Origin: Pirellulales bacterium
GTDB lineage: Bacteria > Planctomycetota > Planctomycetia > Pirellulales > JALHLM01
Direction: 5' to 3'
Assembly (NCBI GenBank): GCA_022844585.1
Contig: JALHLM010000003.1
Coordinates: 1 to 42,272 of the forward strand
DNA length: 42,272 bases
This document shows positions 1 to 7,666 of the stretch, piece by piece. Position 1 is the stretch's first letter; the number at the start of each line of letters is the position of its first letter. The position numbers were made by a program, and so were the translations under genes. The notes beneath the pieces were generated by a model. It worked only from the letters and a program-made list of their open reading frames with translations, did not search any database and was not told the origin of the DNA.

Positions 1-5
1 TGACA

Positions 6-185
6 TTATCCGCCTCGATCCGCGGTCAAGTAGATCAGGCCGATCGAAACCAGCGCCAGACCGAGCAAGTAGGCGATGATGGCTGGCGGACTGACGGTAT
101 AGCCATCTAGTCCGTCGCTAATGATTGTTGCCCCTAGGAGTATCGCGCCAGACAAGACCACGACGGAACCGGCAATTGATCGCAT
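6..185 (-). CDS. small two-helix membrane protein, unknown function
   Basis: A 59-residue protein with two hydrophobic segments (about residues 5-22 and 34-53) joined by a short polar loop (SDGLDGYTVSPP), so probably an integral membrane hairpin. I start it at the ATG at 185 because a GGAG ribosome site lies at 193-196, 7 nt upstream; a longer frame reaches a GTG at 251 but adds a non-hydrophobic, arginine-rich stretch. The stop is TAA at 6-8. It lies in the same direction as the next small membrane protein (301-630), 115 nt further up. No family is recognised and no function can be given. Confidence 0.55.
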   Translation of the reverse strand: MRSIAGSVVVLSGAILLGATIISDGLDGYTVSPPAIIAYLLGLALVSIGLIYLTADRGG

Positions 186-300
186 TTGGTTGCTCCGAAA
201 TCGGACATGGCTGCCGCTGATTCTACTCTCCAGCACGTGAAGAGGCCTCACCGAGCAGGCGCCGGTTGCGGTGCGAGTTGCCGGAGCGCCAAAGGTAGGC

Positions 301-630
301 CTAGGACGGCTCCATAAGCTGCGTTCGCTTGCGCGAACTTTTGCGTCGAATGAAAATTCCCGTGCCGATCAGCGAGGTCGCCAGCGTGCTGGAGATGAGC
401 GCCATCCACGTGGGGACGGGGGGTTCTTCGAAGATGGAAATTGCGCCGAGTTTTAGTCGCACAATTTCGGAAATGATCAACAGCGCGAGCGCGGCGAACC
501 CCGTGCCCAGGCAAATGAGAATCATCGAGAAGACCCGAGCGGCCGTGGACGGCAGGGCGAGCCGCACGCCTGGCTGACCGGCTGGCGGGCTTTCGGGTGA
601 CTGGTACGGGTTCTCGTCCATGCCGCCCAT
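301..630 (-). CDS. NPYQSP-type membrane protein, unknown function
   Basis: A 109-residue protein beginning MGGMDENPYQSPESPP. An N-terminal (D/E)NPYQSP tag is common on small membrane proteins of planctomycetes, which supports both the phylum and the reality of the gene. Two hydrophobic helices follow (about residues 33-57 and 74-93) and a basic tail (RRKSSRKR), so the C-terminus is probably cytoplasmic. The start may be the ATG at 630 or the ATG at 621, which would put the tag directly at the N-terminus; neither has a clear ribosome site. Function unknown. Confidence 0.7.
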   Translation of the reverse strand: MGGMDENPYQSPESPPAGQPGVRLALPSTAARVFSMILICLGTGFAALALLIISEIVRLKLGAISIFEEPPVPTWMALISSTLATSLIGTGIFIRRKSSRKRTQLMEPS

Positions 631-663
631 TCTAAGTGCGCACGCAAAAAAAACTAAGCGATG

Positions 664-752
664 GGTGCCACTGGCGGCTTGTCCGCCAGTGGGGCTTTGG
701 TCGCGCCAGCGGGCCTAACTCCAGCACTGGCGGACAAGCCGCCTGTGCCACC
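664..752. repeat. long imperfect inverted repeat, 28-bp arms
   Basis: The arms at 664-691 and 725-752 are reverse complements apart from two mismatches and share the core GGCGGCTTGTCCGCCAGTG. The 33-bp spacer is GC-rich. The element fills much of the gap between the divergent genes at 630 and 902, so it could act as a transcribed hairpin, a bidirectional terminator-like barrier, or a non-autonomous mobile repeat. An open frame running through it is only a by-product of the repeat. I recall similar 'GGCGGCTTGTCCGCCAGTG' elements between genes in planctomycete genomes, but could not search for them. Confidence 0.75.
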
Positions 753-783
753 CCACATCGAACTTTCTGCGGTTCTGCTTAGC

Positions 784-798
784 TTCGTGGACCACGAA
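784..798. other. 15-bp perfect palindrome
   Basis: TTCGTGGACCACGAA is a perfect palindrome around a central A, about 100 nt upstream of the SDR start at 902. It could be a regulator binding site, or a remnant of the CCACGAAA repeat family seen at 1692-1847, since it contains the same CCACGAA word. Nothing else in 753-901 is recognisable. Confidence 0.35.
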
Positions 799-901
799 AA
801 ACCTCGGCTGTCGCGACGCGCTCAACGCCATTGCCCAGTGCGGCGGGGCGAATGAGAATGGATGGGCGTCGGGTTTGGCCCAGGTATCTGAGTAGCGCGC
901 C

Positions 902-1657
902 GTGGAAAAACCGTTGTTGGGATTGACCGCCGTGGTGACGGGGGCTTCGAGCGGGATCGGCCAGGCGATCGCGGTGGCGTTCGCCGAGGCGGGGGCCGAT
1001 TGCCTCGTGCACGCGCGGCGCAATCGGGCCGGAGCGGAGGAATCGGCGGCGTCGATTCGTTGCGCGGGGCGGGAAGCGGAAGTGTTGCTGGCCGATCTGG
1101 CCGACGACGACGCGATCGAGCCGTTCGCCGAGGCGGCCTGGAATTGGAGGCAGGGGGTCGACCTTTGGGTCAATAACGCCGGGGCGGACGTGTTGACCGG
1201 CGACGCCGCGACGTGGCCGTTCGAGCGCAAACTGGATTTGCTGTGGCGCGTCGATGTCATGGCGACGATGCGGTTGTCGCGGTCGATCGGCATGCGGATG
1301 AAGCAACGGGGCGGCGGCATGATTTTGAACGTCGGCTGGGATCGCGCGGAGCTGGGCATGGCCGGAGACAGCGGAGAGTTGTTCGCGGCGAGCAAAGGGG
1401 CGGTGATGGCGTTCTCACGCAGCCTGGCGAAATCGCTGGCGCCCGAGGTCCGCGTGAACTGCCTGGCGCCGGGCTGGATTCGCACCGCCTGGGGCGACCA
1501 GGCGTCGGAATACTGGCAACGCCGGGCGGAGTCGGAATCGCTGCTGCAACGCTGGGGCACGCCGGCGGATATCGCGCAAGCCGCCTGCTTCCTGGCGTCG
1601 CCCGCGGCTGCGTTCATCACCGGACAGATTGTACCCATCAACGGCGGCATGGCCTGA
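902..1657 (+). CDS. short-chain dehydrogenase/reductase-like protein with altered active site
   Basis: A 251-residue Rossmann-fold protein of the classical SDR family. The cofactor motif TGASSGIG (13-20), the NNAG motif (91-94), the PGW segment after the active site and the closing GQIVPINGG are all present. The catalytic set is not: the usual Tyr of YxxxK is Phe161 (FAASK, TTC codon at 1382-1384), the usual Ser region reads NVGWDRAE, and the structural Asn is Asp118 (RVDVM). Only Lys165 is kept. It should bind NAD(P)(H), but normal SDR chemistry is doubtful. The start is a GTG preceded directly by an in-frame TAG, so no upstream start is possible. Substrate unknown. Confidence 0.85.
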   Translation: MEKPLLGLTAVVTGASSGIGQAIAVAFAEAGADCLVHARRNRAGAEESAASIRCAGREAEVLLADLADDDAIEPFAEAAWNWRQGVDLWVNNAGADVLTGDAATWPFERKLDLLWRVDVMATMRLSRSIGMRMKQRGGGMILNVGWDRAELGMAGDSGELFAASKGAVMAFSRSLAKSLAPEVRVNCLAPGWIRTAWGDQASEYWQRRAESESLLQRWGTPADIAQAACFLASPAAAFITGQIVPINGGMA

Positions 1658-1691
1658 GTCCTCCGACTGCTGTTCGACACATCTCGGACGG

Positions 1692-1847
1692 AACCACGAA
1701 AAGCACGAAAGGCACGAAAGGTTGGGATGTTCGTCTAGGCTGAGGTTGCCATCCAACGACAGACCGACGAGCCAACTTCCAGTTGGAACTTTCAGCGCAA
1801 TCCCGCTACTTTACCAGGCGTTCGTGCCTTTCGTGACTTTCGTGGTT
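1692..1847. repeat. inverted repeat built from 9-nt units
   Basis: The arms at 1692-1718 and 1821-1847 (27 bp each, two mismatches) pair with each other. Each arm is three tandem copies of a 9-nt unit (CACGAAAGG and variants), in opposite orientation on the two sides. The spacer holds a second short hairpin (CCAACT-TCC-AGTTGG). The element sits just downstream of the SDR gene, so it may act on the 3' end of that transcript or be a mobile-derived repeat. Together with the GACGTCG-rich stretch at about 1890-1920 it fills the 279-nt gap 1658-1936; no gene is seen there. Confidence 0.7.
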
Positions 1848-1936
1848 GCCTTTGGACACCCGGAAAAAGTTGTCTAGTCCAACAAGTCCTGTGACGTCGG
1901 CCACGCAGGACGTCGCTACACCCCCAAACTTCGTCC

Positions 1937-3334
1937 ATGCAACCTGAGCGGCTTCATTTCGTTACCGGCAAGCTGGCCGAGCCGTCATTGCGACGTGTGC
2001 TGGAAGACTTAGCGCCGCGCGCGGGGTTTTCGTATACCGTCGAGGTATTGAATATCACCGTCGCCGCCTTGATGACGGCGGATTGGGTGGCGCGACGGAT
2101 CAAGGCGCCGGCCGACGCGACGCGCGTGTTACTGCCAGGACTCGTGAAAGGAGATTTGCAGCCCGTGCGCGAAGCGGCGGCTAAACCGGTGGAGCTGGGG
2201 CCGAAGGATCTGCGCGATTTGCCGACGCACTTCGGGCAGTCGCAGGGTCCGCCGTCGGATTATGGGCGGTATGACATTGAGATCCTGGCGGAGATCAATC
2301 ACGCGAACCGCCTGTCACGCGAGGCGATTCTGAGCTGGGCGGAACGGCTGCGTAGCGATGGCGCGGATGTGATCGACCTGGGCTGTACGCCCGGCGAGCC
2401 GTGGGCGGCGATTGGCGAGACCGTCGTGGCGCTCCGCGAAGCGGGGCATCGCGTTTCGGTGGATTCAATCGTATCGCGCGAAGTCGCCGCGGCGACTGCG
2501 GCCGGCGCGGAATTGGTGCTGTCGGTGAATCAATCGAATCGCGACGCGGCCGCCGACTGGGGTTGCGAAGTGGTGGTGGTGCCGGACGACCCGGTGACCT
2601 TGGCCGGGCTCGACGCCACGGTCGAGTTGTTGACGGCGCGCGGCGTGAAGTTCCGGCTTGATCCGGTATTGGAACCGATCGGGTTTGGTTTCGCCGCGAG
2701 TCTGGCGCGCTATCATGAAGTGCGCCGGCGTTATCCCGAGGCCGAGATGCTGATGGGCATCGGGAATCTCACGGAGTTGACCGACGTGGATTCCGCGGGG
2801 GTCAATGTGATGTTGCTGGCGTTCTGCGAGGAAGTGGGCGTAAGGAGCGTGCTCACGACGGAAGTTATCAATTGGGCGCGGAGTTCCGTGCGCGAGTGCG
2901 ACCTGGCGCGGCGGCTGGTTTATCACGCGGTGCGGCAACGCGTACTGCCCAAGCATTTGGAACCGCGGCTGGTGATGTTGCGCGATCCGCGACTGCTGGA
3001 ATACGGCGAAGTGGGTTTGGCGAAACTCGCGGCGCAGATCAAGGATCGCAATTTTCGCGTGTTCGTGGAGCGCGGCGAACTCCACTTGATCAATTCGGCC
3101 GTGCATTTGCACGGGCGGGATCCGTTTGAGTTGTTCACGCAGTTGCTGGCGACACAGCCCGAGAAGCTGGACGCCTCGCACGCCTTTTATCTGGGGTACG
3201 AACTTGCCAAAGCGGTCACGGCGTTGACGCTGGGCAAGCAATATACGCAGGACGAGGCGCTCGACTGGGGCTTTTTGGCCCTGCCGGAACGCTCCGGGCG
3301 GCATCCACAAGGCGAGGGCGACGAATTGTTGTGA
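1937..3334 (+). CDS. dihydropteroate-synthase-like protein (DUF6513 type)
   Basis: A 465-residue cytoplasmic protein. The N-terminal ~110 residues match what I know of the DUF6513 region (VTGKLAEPSL, TADWVARRI, LLPGLVKGDL). A TIM-barrel dihydropteroate-synthase-like domain follows from about 110 to 360: EINHANRLS, GADVIDLGCTPGEPW, VSVDS, LMGIGNLTELTDVDSAGVN. The C-terminal part (LGYELAKAVTALTLGKQYTQDEALDWGFL) is also typical of these proteins. The family is found in archaea, methylotrophs and planctomycetes and is linked to tetrahydromethanopterin (H4MPT) cofactor synthesis; a role in joining pterin to the arylamine side chain is inference. No other H4MPT gene lies in the window. The start is the ATG at 1937, the first in frame after the repeat-filled gap. 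Confidence 0.85.
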   Translation: MQPERLHFVTGKLAEPSLRRVLEDLAPRAGFSYTVEVLNITVAALMTADWVARRIKAPADATRVLLPGLVKGDLQPVREAAAKPVELGPKDLRDLPTHFGQSQGPPSDYGRYDIEILAEINHANRLSREAILSWAERLRSDGADVIDLGCTPGEPWAAIGETVVALREAGHRVSVDSIVSREVAAATAAGAELVLSVNQSNRDAAADWGCEVVVVPDDPVTLAGLDATVELLTARGVKFRLDPVLEPIGFGFAASLARYHEVRRRYPEAEMLMGIGNLTELTDVDSAGVNVMLLAFCEEVGVRSVLTTEVINWARSSVRECDLARRLVYHAVRQRVLPKHLEPRLVMLRDPRLLEYGEVGLAKLAAQIKDRNFRVFVERGELHLINSAVHLHGRDPFELFTQLLATQPEKLDASHAFYLGYELAKAVTALTLGKQYTQDEALDWGFLALPERSGRHPQGEGDELL

Positions 3335-3357
3335 AAACCGACGTCGCCTTCTATACT
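3329..3357 (+). promoter_or_regulatory. candidate sigma-70-type promoter for the PEP-CTERM gene
   Basis: TTGTGA (3329-3334) and TATACT (3352-3357) are separated by exactly 17 nt and lie about 45 nt upstream of the ATG at 3404. The -35 box overlaps the stop codon of the preceding gene. A ribosome site AGGA at 3391-3394 precedes the start. This is a by-eye match only. Confidence 0.45.
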
Positions 3358-3403
3358 CGCTCGGCACATTGATCTGACCACACCTTGAGCAGGAACAGTT
3401 TTG

Positions 3404-4120
3404 ATGCAGCGCGCAACTTGGATGCTGGGCCTGACGATGGCGTTGTCGGGGACTTCGACGGCCTGGGCGGACATCGTGCCGATCGCGGCCCTGCGGCAGG
3501 TCGCGTCGAGCGGCACGATCAACACCGCGGATGAGACGCTCAACCACTACGATATCGAGAGCGTGGACCATTTTGATGTGTTTGACGATTCCAGCGGACT
3601 GGCGCTGCGCACCGAATTTGGCACAGCGACGGCGGACGGCTTCGCCAAGCAGGTGTCGTCGCTCGGCGCCAACGAGTTGCTGGTCTTCGTTTCGTCCGAC
3701 GCTTTCGTTTCTGCGCCGAACGAGAACGACACGTCCTACGCCGGCGCAGGCAGTCGATTCTCCTTGCGCTTTTTGATCGATGCGCCGGGCCGCTATAAAT
3801 TGACTGCCGAGGGCTATGCGCAAAACTCTGGCACGGCGTTGCTGCAAATCTCCGATGCGGACGAGAATCTCTTGGCGTACTACGATGCGGTCGACGCGTC
3901 GGCGTTCGAGTTGGAGTTGAATCTCCCGGCCGGCGAATACGGCATGGCCGCCAATGCCGACAGCGGCGGCTACTGGGAGTTCGGTTCCGGAGAGCCGGAC
4001 GGGCGATCGGGGCTCGACGTGGCGCTGGTCCAAGTTCCGGAGCCGGGCACGCTCGGGTTGGGCCTGTTCGCCGGGCTGTCCATCGCGGCGTTTTCCGCCT
4101 TTAAGCGCCCCAGGCGGTAG
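3404..4120 (+). CDS. PEP-CTERM sorted secreted protein
   Basis: A 238-residue exported protein. Residues 1-22 form a signal peptide (MQRATWMLGLTMALSGTSTAWA). The middle (about 25-205) is an acidic, mostly beta domain of unknown type, with a plausible pre-peptidase-like stretch around FLIDAPGRYKLTAEGY. The C-terminus is a standard PEP-CTERM signal: VPEPGTLGLG, a hydrophobic helix, then KRPRR. Such tails are recognised by an exosortase in the inner membrane; no exosortase gene is in this window. The start is the ATG at 3404 with AGGA 9 nt upstream; a TTG directly before it is less likely. It has its own candidate promoter at 3329-3357. Confidence 0.85.
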   Translation: MQRATWMLGLTMALSGTSTAWADIVPIAALRQVASSGTINTADETLNHYDIESVDHFDVFDDSSGLALRTEFGTATADGFAKQVSSLGANELLVFVSSDAFVSAPNENDTSYAGAGSRFSLRFLIDAPGRYKLTAEGYAQNSGTALLQISDADENLLAYYDAVDASAFELELNLPAGEYGMAANADSGGYWEFGSGEPDGRSGLDVALVQVPEPGTLGLGLFAGLSIAAFSAFKRPRR

Positions 4121-4237
4121 CCTTTGCGCCGTAAGCCGGGCATTTTTTGGGAAAACCTTGTAACAGAGGGGACCGCCTGCGTCATTCCTTCCTAGAACCT
4201 GTCGCTATCCGCCAACAGCCAATCTAGGAGTGATGCC

Positions 4238-7200
4238 ATGGCACGCCTGAATTTATGCCGCCAGGGATTCGAACCCTTGGAAGACCGCAAGTTGATGGCC
4301 GTCGACCTGGGGGCCTCGACCTTCAGCCCTGCGTTGATGGGCGATGCCATCGAGGAGCTGTCGACGGGCAACGCGGTGGGGTTTGGGTACGCCATCAATC
4401 TGAATGGCGACAACAACGCGGCCGTGGGCAGCGGCGGCCAGGCCCGGACGGCCTCCGATAACCCGGCGCGCAGTTTCAGCTCGTTGGTAGAACTGGAAGT
4501 CTCCAGCGTCTCGAAGCCGATTACGGCGACCGCGCTGCTGCACTTCCTGCAGTCGCAACCCGGCGGACTCGACGCGGCGCTCAAGACGAAGCTCGTCGAC
4601 CTGCTGCCCAGCGATTGGGACCCGGGCAACAACGTCCAGCACATCACGCTCCGGCACTTGCTCACGCATACGAGCGGCCTGTCGGAATCAAACAATTCGC
4701 TGGGCCTCAACTTTGGCAGCTACGGAAACAACACGTATGCCAACATGCAGGCCCTGATCGAAAACGGCATTTCGGCGCCGAATGTGGCGGCTGACGACGT
4801 GTACGACGCCCCGCGCTGGGATCTGGGTGACAACTACAACAACATCAACTTCACCTTGCTCGCTCGCGTCGCGCTCCCGAAGCTGTTGAACCCAGCATTG
4901 GACCTCACGGCCGCCTCGTTTCCGGGCCTGCGAGACTCGGTTTCAGGCAGCGTCTATAGCAACTACGTTCAAAACGAGATCTTCGAACCACTGGGGATCG
5001 ACGGCGCCGATCTCGTGGGGAACGACGCAAATCCGGCCAAGGGATACAACCTGGGCGTCAACGCCGCGGGCGCGCCGTTGTCGAACTATTCCAGTCTGGG
5101 CGGCGCGTTTGGCTGGAAGCTCTCCGCCCGCGAGTTGGCGGTCTTCCTCGACGGCGTCCAGCGCGACGGCAGCATCCTGTGGGCGTCGACGCGCGATATG
5201 CGTGACGATCAAGAGCTGGGCTGGTACAGCTCCGAGGACGCCTTTGGCGACTACTATTCGCACAACGGGGCCACCACCAGTGGCTCGGGCAAATTCCGGT
5301 CGCGCATCGGCGCGTATCCCGGCGGAATCGAAGCGTCGTATCTGATGAACTCCGACGACGACAATCTTCCCGGCGGGTCGATCGGCGCGATGATGAAGAC
5401 AGCCTATGTCAATGGCTGGACCGATCTCACCGTGAAGGGTACGAGCGCCTCGGACACTTTCCAGGCGACGACCGTGATGGACAACGGCAAGGAGGCCATT
5501 CGCATCACGCTCAACGGCGAGGTGCAATTCACGCGTTGGATTGACGGCTTGGATTCGATCACGCTCAATGGCAGCCTTGGCAATGACACCTTCAGCATTT
5601 CCGACTGGCACTCCTCGGTAGAACTGGTCATCAACGGCCAAGGCGACAATGATACGACGAACTTGCTGTCCGGCCTGCGCAACATCGAATTGGTCAACGG
5701 CATGACGTTCAATGGCGGTTCCGGCGTCGACACGCTGCTGGCTTACGACCAGAACAACCCGTACTCGATGCCGGCGCTGAGTCAACTGTATACGGTCAGC
5801 GACGAGGCCATCGCCCGTCACCGCGGTCTGTTCATTCAGAACGTGGGGCTCGTGCCCATTCCGGTGTCGGTCAACTACGCGTTGGTCGAGAACCTGGAAC
5901 TGACGACGGGCGGCCTGGCCGACATCGTCAATGTGGCGAGCAAGACATCGGGCGACACCGAAATTCGCACCGGCGCCGGCAACGACGTCGTGCGGGTCGG
6001 TCAAACCGCCGCCAATCTGCAACTGGTCGACGGCCTGTTCGTCGACGGTCAGACGGGAACGGACTCCATCGAGCTGTTCGACGGCAACAAGGTCATCGCC
6101 GACGACTTCTTCGGGCAATACGACGTCGAAACGGACAGCGTCACTCGTTATGTCACGGGCGGCTTCGTGATCAATCCGAACCCACCGAAGTACACCGTCG
6201 ATTTCGCCGGCATGGAAAACCTGGCACTGACGACGACGGACGGCGCCGATCGCATCCGCGTTCACGGAACGACCGCGGGCGAGATGATCATTCACGGCGG
6301 CGAAGGCAGCGACATCCTGACGACAACGCCTGCCACGCAAAACATGGAGCGGGTCCGTGACCTCAGCTTCTTCGGCGAAGCCGGTATCGACGGGATCGTG
6401 ATCAACGATCAGCAGAATCCGTATAGCCATAAGACGCTCAGCCGCGAATACGACGTGAGCGCGTCGCAGGTCGCCCGCACGATGAACGGCCGCGTCGGAC
6501 CACTGGCCGTGGAGGTGTCGTACAATAGCGTCGAGAACCTGACGCTCAACACCGGCGATCAGGGCGATCACATTGACGTCGCGAACACGACGTCGGGCGA
6601 AGCGGTCATCCATGCCGGCCCCGGCAACGACGTCGTCAACGCCAGCACGACCTCCCAGAATATGGAGAATGTCAACGACCTGATCGTTGACGGCGGGGCG
6701 GGGAACGACACGCTGAACATCCTCGACGCCAACAATCCGTATGATCTCGGCCCCGGCGGCGGCGTGTATGCGGTCACGACGGATGCCGTGTCGCGATTCG
6801 ACGAGCACATTCTGTTCGAGAACTTCGCCGTGCCGGTCGAAGTGCGATTCTCGGCAGTGGAGACGGTCGATCTCGACGCCGGCAACCTGGGCGACGTGTT
6901 CAACGTGACCGGAATCGGCGGACCGGCGAATTTGACGCTCGACGGCAACGCGGGCGCCGACCAGTTCAACATCAAGAGCCCGGCCTTTGGGACGATCAAC
7001 GTGGCGGGCGACTCGCCGGTGCTCGCTCCGGGCGACAAGCTGGTCGTTAACGAAGGCGGCTTCTATGCAACCGCAGCGATCCCGGGACTCTACATCCCCG
7101 GATCCGGCGGCGTGACGATTGGCGCGGCGAGCGTTTACTTCAGCGGCATCGAAACGACCGACATCCATGAGCAACTCACCTTGCTCGGCGATACGAACGG

Positions 7201-7516
7201 CGACGGCCAGGTGGATATCGTCGACCTGAACAATGTCCGCAACAACTTCGGCGGGCTGGGTCTCGGCGATACCGACGGCGATGGCGACGTGGACATTCAC
7301 GATCTGAACAACGTCCGCAACAACTTCGGCGACAGTCTGCCGGCGCCGTCGCCGAGTCCCGCTCAAGACTCGATGCTGGCGGCTCAGTCCCATGACGATT
7401 GGCAAGACGCACTTGTGGCGGCTCAGTTGGAATCGACGTCAGTATCTTCGCCGCGAGCTGGCTCATTCGCAGCTCGGCGACTGAAAGCCGTCGATGATTT
7501 GTTCGCCTTGGTTTGA
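4238..7516 (+). CDS. secreted serine hydrolase (beta-lactamase fold) with tandem repeats and dockerin-like tail
   Basis: A 1092-residue protein. The N-terminus carries FEPLEDRKLMA (11-21), a variant of the LEPLEDR motif found on giant exported planctomycete proteins. Residues 30-395 form a class-C beta-lactamase/penicillin-binding-protein-like hydrolase (PF00144 type): the SxxK nucleophile motif is S90-VS-K93, YxN is Y200-N-N202, and the KTG-equivalent is H342-N-G344. Four ~108-residue repeats cover 488-920. A tandem two-loop EF-hand/dockerin-like module lies at 984-1031 (GDTNGDG...DLNNVRNNFG twice), followed by a ~60-residue polar tail. An AGGAG ribosome site is at 4226-4230, 7 nt before the ATG. 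An esterase or peptidase acting outside the cytoplasm is inferred; the substrate is unknown. The gene ends in a strong terminator. Confidence 0.88.
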   Translation: MARLNLCRQGFEPLEDRKLMAVDLGASTFSPALMGDAIEELSTGNAVGFGYAINLNGDNNAAVGSGGQARTASDNPARSFSSLVELEVSSVSKPITATALLHFLQSQPGGLDAALKTKLVDLLPSDWDPGNNVQHITLRHLLTHTSGLSESNNSLGLNFGSYGNNTYANMQALIENGISAPNVAADDVYDAPRWDLGDNYNNINFTLLARVALPKLLNPALDLTAASFPGLRDSVSGSVYSNYVQNEIFEPLGIDGADLVGNDANPAKGYNLGVNAAGAPLSNYSSLGGAFGWKLSARELAVFLDGVQRDGSILWASTRDMRDDQELGWYSSEDAFGDYYSHNGATTSGSGKFRSRIGAYPGGIEASYLMNSDDDNLPGGSIGAMMKTAYVNGWTDLTVKGTSASDTFQATTVMDNGKEAIRITLNGEVQFTRWIDGLDSITLNGSLGNDTFSISDWHSSVELVINGQGDNDTTNLLSGLRNIELVNGMTFNGGSGVDTLLAYDQNNPYSMPALSQLYTVSDEAIARHRGLFIQNVGLVPIPVSVNYALVENLELTTGGLADIVNVASKTSGDTEIRTGAGNDVVRVGQTAANLQLVDGLFVDGQTGTDSIELFDGNKVIADDFFGQYDVETDSVTRYVTGGFVINPNPPKYTVDFAGMENLALTTTDGADRIRVHGTTAGEMIIHGGEGSDILTTTPATQNMERVRDLSFFGEAGIDGIVINDQQNPYSHKTLSREYDVSASQVARTMNGRVGPLAVEVSYNSVENLTLNTGDQGDHIDVANTTSGEAVIHAGPGNDVVNASTTSQNMENVNDLIVDGGAGNDTLNILDANNPYDLGPGGGVYAVTTDAVSRFDEHILFENFAVPVEVRFSAVETVDLDAGNLGDVFNVTGIGGPANLTLDGNAGADQFNIKSPAFGTINVAGDSPVLAPGDKLVVNEGGFYATAAIPGLYIPGSGGVTIGAASVYFSGIETTDIHEQLTLLGDTNGDGQVDIVDLNNVRNNFGGLGLGDTDGDGDVDIHDLNNVRNNFGDSLPAPSPSPAQDSMLAAQSHDDWQDALVAAQLESTSVSSPRAGSFAARRLKAVDDLFALV
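5699..6997 (+). repeat. four tandem ~108-residue repeats inside the serine hydrolase gene
   Basis: Repeat units start near residues 488, 599, 708 and 814 of the protein. Each unit has the order: (G/D)L-F/V-DGG-G-D at its start, an NPY-type turn (units 1, 3 and 4), Y-V--D-V-R, a VENL-LTTG---D-I-V strand pair, and a closing G-GNDVV segment. The glycine/aspartate-rich ends resemble RTX-like calcium-binding turns. Unit 4 is the most diverged at its end. They are repeats at protein level; the DNA copies have drifted. Confidence 0.7.
7187..7330 (+). repeat. dockerin-like two-loop module, copy 1
   Basis: 144 bp coding for two 26-residue-spaced units, each GDT-(N/D)-GDG followed by DLNNVRNNFG. The Asp/Asn/Gly spacing fits calcium-binding EF-hand loops as in dockerins. 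Copies of the same length occur at 20333-20476 and 25421-25564, in the opposite orientation. Confidence 0.8.
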
Positions 7517-7542
7517 TCGACAGTTCCAATGTCGGCATCCGG

Positions 7543-7599
7543 CTCACCGGCGCATGTGGCTCGTCCCCGCGAGCAACATCGCCGGTGAGTTCGTTTTTT
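7543..7599 (+). terminator. intrinsic terminator after the serine hydrolase gene
   Basis: CTCACCGGCG (7543-7552) pairs perfectly with CGCCGGTGAG (7580-7589). The stem can be extended inward after small bulges by ATGT/ACAT and GCTCG/CGAGC, with a small loop near 7564-7569. A TTCGTTTTTT tract follows directly at 7590-7599. It is 26 nt beyond the stop codon at 7516. This is the clearest rho-independent terminator in the window. Confidence 0.82.
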
Positions 7600-7666
7600 G
7601 AAACGCGGTTTCGAAGTCGGTGATGGTTTGCCCATAGGTTCGCCAGATGCGAGAATGGCGGCCGCA

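Noticed and set aside
2465..4033. 522-codon minus-strand frame crossing two plus-strand genes and their promoter
   Set aside because: It spans a gene boundary with its ribosome site and signal peptide on the other strand; its product is His/Arg/Gln-rich with no domain.
4121..4237. T-run at 4145-4150 after the PEP-CTERM gene as a terminator
   Set aside because: No convincing stem could be paired directly before it.
4264..4276. GGGATTCGAACCC, which looks like the complement of a tRNA T-arm
   Set aside because: It lies inside the start of the serine hydrolase gene and encodes the GFEP part of the export motif; no acceptor stem, anticodon arm or D-arm can be built around it.
4943..7405. 820-codon open frame on the minus strand opposite the serine hydrolase gene
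   Set aside because: It is a shadow caused by high GC and codon bias; the product is Arg/Val/Asp-rich with no motif, and the plus frame has clear domains, a ribosome site and a terminator.
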